Assembly: GCA_014529385.2 (NCBI GenBank)
Contig: CM043945.1
Location: forward strand, 94,898,112 to 94,962,111
Length of the DNA stretch: 64,000 nt
Reading direction: 5' to 3'
From: Adiantum capillus-veneris
Taxonomy: Eukaryota; Streptophyta; Polypodiopsida; Polypodiales; Pteridaceae
The first letter of the stretch is position 1. Every line of letters begins with the position of its first letter. Made by a program: the position numbers and the translations under genes. The notes under the pieces are model-generated. The model did not search any database. It had not been told where the DNA came from and was given only the letters and a program-made list of their open reading frames with translations. Positions 41,501 through 50,783 of the stretch are shown piece after piece.

Positions 41501-41899
41501 AAGAAATTTCGGCATTATCTTCTAGCCAACAAGTTCGTGTTTTTTATGGATCACCAAGCCTTGCTCTACCTAGTGAATAAACCATGCAATACCGGGAGAA
41601 TAGTGAGATGGTTCATTATCTTACTGGAATTCGACTTCACGGTAGTAGTAAAGAAAGGAAAAACACATCTTAGAGCTGATCATCTTTCGCGATTGAAGAA
41701 TGGAGAAGAACCTATAGGAGTAGATGACGACATGCCAGACGCGTACTTGTTCAACATAGAAATGATACCGAAGTGGTCTCAAAATGTCGTTAACCTATTA
41801 ACCTATGGAGGAGAGTTTGATAGAAGAGAATACAACCAGAAACATATTGCTATTCAGCAATCCAAGAATCTTCAATTGGTTGCAGGAAGGTTGTATTAA
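38525..41899 (+). pseudogene. gypsy pol: protease, reverse transcriptase and RNase H
   Basis: One open frame of about 1124 codons. The aspartic protease shows MAILDSGAGVAIAT (Asp at 38930-38932) and YDIILGRPF. A long acidic then lysine-rich spacer follows (about residues 365-560). The RT has DWVSPIVVVPKKNGKLRVC, YSFLDGFSGYNQ, YRVMPFGLTNATFQRLM and catalytic IYMDDL (YMDD at 40910-40921). NATFQR is two residues shorter than the usual NAPATFQR, an in-frame 6-bp loss beside a core motif. RNase H has FHVHIDASAYAIG, TTTEREGLGMIYAV, FMDHQALLYL and HLRADHLSRL. TAA at 41897-41899 cuts it from integrase in the same frame. Confidence 0.93.
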
Positions 41900-42907
41900 T
41901 TGGGGAATGATCATGTTTTAAGACTATGCATCAATCCTGAGGAATATAATATGTATCTGCGTGAAGCACATGTTCAGGAATGTGCATTTCATTGTTCAAG
42001 AAGGAACACATATAGGAATTTGTTACAATTGGGAGTCTATTGGCCAGGAATGAAAGAAAGCGTACATGAATATGTCACTGTATGTATTGTATGTTCATCA
42101 AAACTGCCAGCAGAGTATTCGACATTATATCAGATAACGATCGCTCCAGAATGGAGTCAGTATATTGTTGAATATCTCACAAATAGAACTTTCCCAGAAG
42201 GAACATCAAAAGAACATCAGAAATCTGTAGAGACAGAAGCTAGAGATTACGCTTTAATAGGAGATCAACTCTATAAGAGATGTAAAGACAACCAGCTTAG
42301 GATTTGCGCATCAGAGTCTGAGTATGTGATAATCCTAGAGCAAGCTCATGGAGGAGTAGGTGGAGGCCATTTCTCAGGTGATAAGACAGCAAAACTTGTC
42401 TTAGCCGCAGGAATATGGTGGCCAACATTACATATGGACGCTGAGGAATACGTTAGACGGTGCGATGACTCTCAGCGGACCAAAGTACCACTTAAAAGAG
42501 ATGATATGCCGCTTAGACCAATGATGGGGGCAATAGATTTTTCAAAATGGGGGATTGATTATGTCGGACCCATTTCACCTCCTGCATATAAGACTCATGC
42601 ACAATACATCATTGTGGCTACAGACTATCTAACAAAGTGGGTCAAAGCAAAGGCAACTCAAAAAGCAGATGCCAGGACCACGGCACAATTTCTATATGAA
42701 TACGTCTTTGTACGATATGGATTGCCAATAGAAATTGTGAGTGATCGAGGCACACATTTTATAAATGAAGTGATAGAGATCCTTCTAGATGAATTCATGG
42801 TAATCCATAGGAAATCAGCCCCGTATCATCCACAAACAAAACCATATGCACGGTCCTTACGAAGATTGTATCTGAGTCGAGAACTGACTGGGACCAGAAG
42901 TTGCATT
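41900..42907 (+). pseudogene. gypsy integrase with two H2C2-type modules
   Basis: It continues the pol frame after TAA. The first zinc-binding-like module has HVQECAFHCSRRNTYRN, VYWPGM and CIVCSSK. A second follows about 115 residues later: HGGVGGGHFSGDKTAK, IWWPTLHMDAEEYV and RCDDSQRTK, where the last Cys reads Ser. The core holds WGIDYVGPI (first Asp), IVSDRGTHFINE (second Asp) and APYHPQTK. Near 42840-42860 a frameshift disrupts the block that should contain the catalytic Glu. The downstream part resumes in another frame as DWDQKLHSTLWAYRVAYKT. The enzyme is therefore dead in this copy. Confidence 0.88.
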
Positions 42908-44646
42908 CAACATTATGGGCATATAGGGTAGCATATAAAACATCAATAGGAACGACCCCATATAACATGGTTTTTGGGCTAAATGCTATCTTACCAATAG
43001 AATTCTTGATTTCAACATTAAGGGTGGCTAAGGATCTAGAGTGGACAGGGCACGAGCTTTCTGATAGAATAGATGACCTGGAAAAGCTAGATGAGCTTCG
43101 CCTAAAAGCAGTAGCTTCTATCTACGCTCAAAAAAGGCGACAAAAGGAATTTTTTGATAAGCATGTGCAGACTAAAAAGTTTAAGGTTGGGGACTATGTC
43201 ATCGTTTACACTCTGAAACAGCATGCTAAGAAGCTTAAAAAGCGAGGGATGGGACCTCTGGTGATTAAAGATCTATCACCAAGTGGAGCCGTCAAGCTTG
43301 CTACATTAGACGGAGAAGAAATGCCCAATTGGATTAGTGGATGCAGAGTGAAAAAGTATCTTTTGCCGCTAACCCAAGACATGCTTCTCAAAATACATCA
43401 AGAAAAGTTGCGTGTCCAGAAAAAGAAAATGATTGTGGAGGAAGCGCAAGCCGAGGCGAAGGAAAAAATGGAGAAAAAGAGACTACTGCGTCAGAAACAG
43501 CGCAATGAAGGAGCAATACGAATAAACGCAGTCAGTATAACAGAAATGGATAATGACAAAGAAGAACCCATGATTGAATGCAAAGTAGGAACCAACCAAA
43601 TCAAAGCCAGAGCACTATTGGATTCAGGAGCTCAAGCTAACCTACTTTCGCTCAGTTTGTATAGACAATTGACAAATGACACTAAACTACAAACTGCCAA
43701 GCAAGAGTTAAAAAGTTACTCTGAGAATTCAATCAAAACTGTCGGATGCACAGTTTTACATATACAGATTAACCAATATGTGTATCCTCATATGTTTTAC
43801 GTGGTTGAAGACCAAGCTACACAACAACCATTATTGCTAGGACAACCATGGCAGAAGCAATACAATGCAATGATTGACTGGAGTTCTAAATCAGTGCTTA
43901 TCAAATACGAAGGTGAAAGTCAATCAGTTAAGTTCACCAAAGGAGAAGAGCCAACTCCAAAGGACGAATCCAAAGACAAAGGTAAACAACAACCAGAGAA
44001 AAAGAAGAAGCAATGGCAACCAAAAGTTTCTTTACAACCGGATGACTCTTCGACGAGGAATTCTCAACAGTGGATAAGGAAGACAAGCAATAATATAACA
44101 GCTCAACCTTCGGGAAAAACGGAGTCAAAGTTGGTATGGAGACCAAAAAAGGTTGTGCCAGAGAACACAAAGGTGGAAAACAGAGTCTTCAATACCAGAC
44201 AACAGAGTGATTCCAGACAATCAAGGACAGTGAAACAGATCTGGATTCCAAAGAAGTTCATGACGGCACAAAGCTATAGCAAGCAAATTTGGATCCCAAA
44301 GATTTGTAAACAGGAACTCCCTTCAGTACAATCAACGAAAACTCCTAGGTATTTCAAGGCGAGGAAATCACCACAAAGGACAAAGCAGGTTTGGGTCGCA
44401 AAGAGTTTGTGGCAAGCACAAGTGAAGCGGAAGCAGATTTGGATTGTGCAAAAGAACAACAAGGTAAAAATGAATCCATCTACTGATTCTACTACCGAAG
44501 TATCACCAACCCAAAACCCGACCACCAATCCTTCAATCAAACAAAGAGCAGCTTTATTGGAAAGACTGTTGTATCATCGCTCTGCAATTGCATTGGGAAC
44601 TTATGACCAAAACAACTACAATGCTTCGCCCACAGACACTTCATAG
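42867..44646 (+). pseudogene. integrase C-terminus, second retropepsin-like domain and tryptophan-repeat tail
   Basis: The frame is open from about 42841. The first 130 residues finish the integrase (TPYNMVFGLNAILPIEF, KKFKVGDYVIVYTLKQ). A charged coiled-coil-like segment follows. Then a retropepsin-like unit: KARALLDSGAQANLLSLSLY with the Asp codon at 43621-43623, and about 75 residues on PLLLGQPWQKQYNAMIDW, matching the flap-distal ILGRP element of retroviral-type proteases. The last 250 residues are Lys/Arg/Gln-rich with at least seven short units such as KQIWIPKK, KQIWIPK, KQVWVAK and LVWRPKK. Plant gypsy pols normally end soon after integrase, so this tail is unusual. Confidence 0.85.
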
Positions 44647-46002
44647 TCGTCCGGGAGGACTCAGACTAGGAGGGGGGGAGGTATACAGGTATACAGGAGT
44701 TACAAAGCAGCTACAAGCGCTAAAAACAAAGAAAAACAAAAATTATATTACAAGGGCAGTGTCTTACATGATTTTGCAATTTTTATGTTTGATTGCGGAT
44801 ATTGATAATATTTATGCCCTTATATACCTTGTTTTGCAACAAGAAGAGATCAAATGATGAATTTGGGTCTCTAGACGTGTAAATATCACTAAATAAAAGT
44901 GTTTTTGGAGCTAAAAAGTGTAAAAAAGTGGTAATCCAAGTCCAGAAATCACAAATAAGTGTATATTCATATACACAGGGTTACCAGCTATTTATCGTGT
45001 ATGTTTGGAATTTTTTGGCTTTGATTTGCTATTTTCCTTTATTTTTTATGATTTTCTTGATAAAAGTAAAAGAAAAATAAAAAAGCAGGTGAAATGAGAT
45101 CGAAAAAAAGAAAAGAATAGACGGTGATGGTCCTAATGACAAGGGCAACCCATGGTAAAAATTGGGTACAATTCTGAAAAAGTTGCGGAAAGCCTGAAAT
45201 GACAGAATTTTGGCAAAGTGGACAGATTTCTCAGAAACAGGTCAAACGAAGTCCAAATTGAGAAATTTCAAATCCTAAAGTGCATTTCACGACGAGATAG
45301 GAGCACATGTCAAATTTGCTAACAAGTGATCTGGGAAGTCCGAAGTTAAGTATTTTTCACATCACTTTCAAGTTCATTTCCACTATTACCTTCTTGGAGA
45401 GAGCAAAGAGCACACAGGAGCATCCGACCTCCTACCGCCTTTTACGATTGCTACGAGAGCTCAGAGGACACCAGACATGAGAGGTAGACTCGTTGCCATA
45501 AGCTTTTGATGCTTATCGCTAACTTTTGTCGCGAAAACTGACCAAAACCAAGAAACAAGAGCAGACGGGGAATGGGGAGGAACGCTAGGTAGGGGCACAA
45601 CCGCCTAACTAAACCTTGCAAGAACTTAGAGTTGGGTTACCCTAACATAGAAGATGGGTTTCTAACACTCAAAGCTCGAGAAAGAACGACTTGAAAAACC
45701 CTAGGTCAACAGAGCCTGCAAGAGGCAAACAGGAAAAAGTTGTCGAAACGACACAAAACTTCTCAGGAAGCTTAATAACATCGAGGGCAATGCAACCATG
45801 GAGTATCTCCGGGTTTGGATCACCAAAAGTAGGTCGGAACAACCGATTCGGCTGCGGACACCCAAAGCGTCATTTTGGCATAACGGCTAAAATTGACGAC
45901 CAAATGACATGAGACTTCACAAGCAGCTTCAAATATACATGGATGACTTATGTTTGCAAGCAAAACCCAAAAGAAAGCTGATTCACTTACCGATGGTGAA
46001 AA
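44647..46002 (+). other. Non-coding region after pol in the gypsy element
   Basis: Mostly AT-rich with no long ORF. From 45680 frames of 60-90 codons overlap but show no domain. At 45931-45953 lies a 23-bp stretch identical to the RT catalytic site region (40907-40929); see findings. Confidence 0.5.
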
Positions 46003-47443
46003 AGACGCTTTCGGGCAACCAAATGGAAAAAGATGGAGAACGGGGAGCCAAAGTCAAGTTCAACCAAATAGGTGGCTTCACAACATATCCAATGAGCTGG
46101 AAATGCAACTCTCGAGAAGAAAAGTTGAAGAAATTCAACTCCAAGGCAAAAAGACGACTTCGGAGACTGAAATGCCTATAAGGGGGCTTTTTAGCTAAAC
46201 TGATGACTTTTTAAATTGAAAACTAGTTAGCAGGGCTTAGGGCACTAGCACAAAGCATTCTTTTCACAAAAAGACCAACATTTCAAGAAAAGACATCATA
46301 CGCGTATGATGTCTCACAGCATGATTTTCACCTCCATTTCAACATTTGAGTGCATAGCCTCATTCCACATGTTAATCACATCCTATGAACCAAGTATCAT
46401 GAGAATTGGAGTTAGAAAACCCAAGGAAAACCAAAAAGACGCAAAGTAGGCCATAAAATTGATTTTTGGTCCTAATTTTGTCAAAATAACTCCAAACTCA
46501 ATGAAACTTTGTAGGATTGTTGATTAACACATCTACAAGCTATCTGGAACCAAAAAGCACCATTTTGACACAAAAGACATCATACGCGTATGATGTCTAT
46601 TTGCACTTACAGAGCCAAAATTGCTCATTTGTCATCATACATCCATTATATATATCTAATACATGCTACAAATGAAGTTTGGAACCATTTGGTCAAGTGG
46701 ATCACCCCATTAGCCCAATTGAGGGAAAATCCTCCATCCAAAGCCTATTTTAGCCCAAATCCAACATACTCAAGTCCAAACCAAGATTTGAGTAGGGACA
46801 GTCCTTCACTAGTACATGGGGAGTCCACAGAACCAATCCCATGAAAAATTGATGAAAAAGACATCATACGCGTATGATGTCTCCAGAGCCATTTTTAGCC
46901 CAAAATCTATCCAAAATTCATAAATCCACTGAATAAGCCTATCTAAAGCCATATCCAAGCCTATAGAGAAATTTGGTCCAAAAATACACTAAAAGACATC
47001 ATACGCGTATGATGTCTCACTATGTGATTTTGGCACCTCAGGGCTTCAACCACCAAACAGAAGTGATCTACATGCCATTTGAAGGTGAACCACCAAGTTT
47101 TATCCAATTTGGATCATAAAATCCAATTCCCTTTCAAAATTTTGCCAAGAGCCTGATCTGGACTAAACTGGCCAAAACTTGACCAAATGGGATCCAAACT
47201 CAAATCCAAGCATATGATACTCATGAATACACTATCAGCTACAAGCACAACCAATATGAAGTCATTTTGACACAAAAGACATCATACGCGTATGATGTCT
47301 CCAGCATGATTTTGACCCCAGTTTGCATATTTTTTCACCTACCCTACATCCTTAGGCCCTAAATAGCTCATGTTTCAATTTTCAAGTCATTTGAATAGTT
47401 AAAAGCTTCATTTCGTCTTTCAGTACTAAAAAGACGCTAACTT
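46003..47443 (+). repeat. Post-pol tandem-like array with five perfect 24-bp palindromes
   Basis: Palindromes of half-site AGACATCATACG lie at 46291-46314, 46575-46598, 46859-46882, 46994-47017 and 47277-47300, all perfect. Remnant AAAAAGACG motifs at about 46000, 46149, 46433 and 47429 fall between or beside them. Together, AGAC start positions are 46003, 46152, 46291, 46436, 46575, 46859, 46994, 47277 and 47432, a spacing near 142 bp or twice that. Between palindromes the repeats are strongly diverged. CATTTTGACACAAAAGAC precedes two of the copies. The last palindrome ends 166 bp before the ATG of the extra ORF. Confidence 0.93.
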
Positions 47444-47466
47444 CTGAAATTGGAGTTACAGGATCC

Positions 47467-50400
47467 ATGGATTCCGCCAAGTTATCGGCAACGAAGAGAA
47501 AAAGACCGACAATCAAAGATGCTCTTGCAGAAGCGGAGCCCTTTGACATTCCAGCAGAAACCCTCAAGCCAACCAAAACTTGGGTGGAGGAAGCAGTACT
47601 GGAACAAGAGGGAATAAAGATCTACCAGGGGACTTTCAGAGATCCTCAAGGGCAAGCGGTGGATATACCGATGATCCCACAAGAATTGGTGGATTATAGC
47701 AGGTCAGAGAACATCAGCAGGTACCTGGAAAGGACATACTTGCACAGATTCTTCACCTCGAGACCATCAGGTGTAGATACAAGAAGAGTGTATGAGTTGG
47801 CAACCTCCATTCAGAAGGATGGGAAAGCCACATTGACAGCAATAGATGGAGAGAAAGTAGAGGTACAGATCACTCCACAACTCATTGCAGATGCATTGAA
47901 GCTGAACAACAAAGGGAGCTCTGTCAGGGAAAGAAGGGAGGCTATAGAGGTTTATGGGTCCAAGAAACAGAATGCAACTTATGGAGATATGGCAGACCAA
48001 AGAGCGGCAACCCTTTGCCGAATGTATAACCAATTTCTCCATATTTGCAGTAAAAGACCGCAAAAGTATACGACACCACCCCATGCCATTGCAACTACCA
48101 TCACATGGGCATTGAAGAGCAATATGCCAAAAGAGGTGAATTACGCTCAACACATCCACGAGCAAGTAATTGCCATGCACAACGAGAAGCCAAAGTATAT
48201 AGGAGGAGCTGAAGTTCTGACAAGAATAGCTTATGAAGCTATTGGAGCCAGAGATCAATGGCCAAAGGTTCCCTCCCAGAATGAGTGGCTTAGAGAAGCC
48301 GATGAGGAGGAAGAACAGCCTGAAGTATCCAAGAGGGCGTCCACAAGAGCACGCAGGAAACTAGAAATAGTTTCAGAACCTGAAGAGAATGTGGATGAGC
48401 CGCTTATGAAGAAAGCAAAGAAGAAGGTTGCTCCCAAGCAAACCAAAAGTCAGAAAGCGGCAAGAATGGAAAGGCTGGTGGAGCAGTTTAGAGCGGAAAG
48501 AGCTCTAAAGGGGGACTTTGAAGAAAAGTGGGTGCCAGACCCCACTAAAGTCGGAACTAGCTCAGCCAGGCCACATGTTGATCAATATGATCAATATATT
48601 AGAGCTTATGAGGAGTCAGAGGCTATACTGGAGCAGCAACTTGTCGAGCCATACACTGAAGAGGAAGTACAGCTTTTAAAAGCTGAGCTGAAAAAGGACG
48701 ACAAGGGGAAGAAGAAAGTAGATGAGTCTACTGAACCTCAAGAGAAAGACGGGCAGCCAAACAAAGGGAAAGCCAAGATGACTGAGGACAATCAGCCCTC
48801 CTTTAGTGATGTACCCAGCCCGAAGAAGACGGAAATCATTGTGGAAGAGACCACAGTAGAGATGGACACGGCTGGTATGGAAAAGCCGGAGGCCGGGACC
48901 AAGGAAAAGGAGATAGATCCAATTCAGCAAAAGAAAAACGATTATGAGGATCTGGTAGCGATAGGGTACACTGAAGAAGAGGCCCTTGAGGCGGTCTATG
49001 GAATCCACCTACAAAAACAAGATGATCGGAGAGGGACAGAGGAAAAAATAAAGAGTACAAAAGAGAGTGAAGAGAAACTGGACGAGCAGAACGTACTAGA
49101 AGAGCCGAAGCCAGTGGAGGTGGTGGCCGAAAAAGCTTTAGATGAAGATGAAAAAGACATGCACATGGTGCATGAACTACTCAACAAGATCAAAGAAAGA
49201 TCCAAGGCAAAAGAAGTGGAGATTGAGACAGCCAAACAAAGGGAAGCCGAGTTGCAGAGGAAATTAGAGGATGCTATGACTGAAACTGAAAGTCATAAAG
49301 CATCACTCTACGATGCAGAAAACGAGAGAGATGGCTTGATACTCCAGCTAGCCGAGGCTTCAAGAGAAGTAACAAGTGCACAGGAAGCAAGGGAGCGGAT
49401 GGAAGACGACTTGGAGGCGGCTAAAGATGAGCTCATTGAGCTAAGGGAAAGAGTCGAGATCCAAGAAAGAACAATCACTAGACTCAGGACTACCCCTAGA
49501 GCTAGCAGAGCAGGAACCGAACAAGAGGGAGCTCTTGTACCAGCTCTGGAAGACCAGGTCCGAAGCTTACAAAGAGAGCTAAGATTAGAGCAAGTGCAAA
49601 GGTTGCACATTGCGGAGGGATCATTGGCAGCAGAGGAGAGGCTCACTTTAGAAAATCAAACACTAAGAACAGATAATGAGACCCTCCGTAAACAGCTCCA
49701 AGATCTACAAGAGCAACAAAAAAGAGAGACAAAGACACCACAAGAAGGATCAGGTGGAGCAGCCATAGAGCTACCAGAAACTGGAGAGGCAACCACAATT
49801 GAAGATCTAGCCCCAGTTCAAGAGGTGGCCTCAACTTCAAGAATCTCTGAAGAAGAAAAACAAAGGCTCCATGGCCAAATAGAAAAGTCAACAGAGGAGA
49901 ATGCCAAGGCGGAAATGGAATGGGAGAGGAGACTCCTAATCTCCATTAGACTTCAGGGATTAGACACAAAAGTGCTCCATGAAGAGTGGATGCAACCCAG
50001 CCTGCCTTTCCCTTTGATGAAGTTTGAAGTGATAAAAACAAAAAAGGAGAATAGAGGAGGAGCAGTATGTCGCTCTTTACGAAGGCGACATCACAAAAGA
50101 GGAACAATCAAAGAAGATTGTAGATTCGCAGCTTAGATGGAGGAAAGGTTGGCTGAACAAATACCCAGCCTACCTCATCTACTTGGTAGAGGCACCAAAG
50201 GAGATTCGGGAGGATGCAACCTTCTGCCCGGTGCCAAGAGTCAGAAGCTGGAAAGAACATGGCAGGATTGCAGAAAAGAAGCCAAATTGGCTTAATTACC
50301 CCAGGATGCCAGGACCAAAGGCAGGAGAGAGAATAGGTAAAGCCTACATGGTGAAAACCCTAACGGGCACCATCAAGCTCTTTACTGGCTCTCCTGACCT

Positions 50401-50734
50401 TTCGTGTCAGATGCTCAAGAAAATTTGCAGGACTCTCTTAGCTTGCATTGAAGTGTTCGCGCCAGATAAAGCCACGACCTCGAGTCTACTATCAACGGCC
50501 GACACAGTGACTGATATGATGTATGACCTTTCATTGCAGCCTTCTCCAAAAGTGTTGCACCTCCTATACCAGAGGATTATGTTTTTGCCTAGCTTCCACA
50601 TGCAAACATTCGAAGAAGCTTTCTACACAGGCTTTTTCACCCACGAAAGCAAAATATTCGGCCCAACCTTGACCATCGGCAACCTGCGATACGAATCACA
50701 TTTACAGATGCTCAAAACGACAGGACTTTATTGA
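47467..50734 (+). pseudogene. Large extra ORF after pol (coiled-coil, NLS- and UBA-like segments), one frameshift
   Basis: ATG at 47467 (context ATCCATGG) opens 889 codons. One base-phase change near 50040, in an A-rich run, shifts reading; the other frame continues to TGA 50732-50734, giving about 1090 codons originally. Features: basic KRKRP at residues 11-15; residues 60-260 with VYELATSIQKDGKATLTA, ITPQLIADALKL and PHAIATTITWAL, similar in style to the plant transposon ORF-1 proteins of Athila-like elements; basic KKAKKKVAPKQTKSQKAAR near 317-335; a UBA-like DYEDLVAIGYTEEEALEAVY near 491-510; coiled coil about 560-770. No membrane segment, so not env-like. Function unknown. Confidence 0.8.
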
Positions 50735-50771
50735 CCAAGCATAAAAGTCATGTCAGGGACGACATGAACGC

Positions 50772-50783
50772 GGAGGGGGGGAG
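50772..50783 (+). other. Polypurine tract of the gypsy element
   Basis: GGAGGGGGGGAG directly before the 3' LTR, the primer for plus-strand synthesis. Confidence 0.9.

Noticed and set aside
45909-46181. A separate small reverse transcriptase ORF with YMDD
   Set aside because: Only 23 bp match the RT gene; the rest of the frame has no RT motif. Kept as a finding about a copied fragment.
34180-47300. CRISPR-like array from repeated palindromes
   Set aside because: Spacing is 125-288 bp and irregular, spacers are diverged relatives of each other, there are no Cas genes, and the context is a eukaryotic retrotransposon.
48676-49891. Minus-strand ORFs across the extra ORF (hydrophobic, Ser- or Leu-rich)
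   Set aside because: They are shadows of a lysine/glutamate-rich plus-strand coding region and have no motif of their own.
47467-50734. Env-like (retrovirus-like envelope) gene after pol
   Set aside because: No signal peptide, transmembrane helix or fusion-like segment; the composition is charged and coiled-coil.
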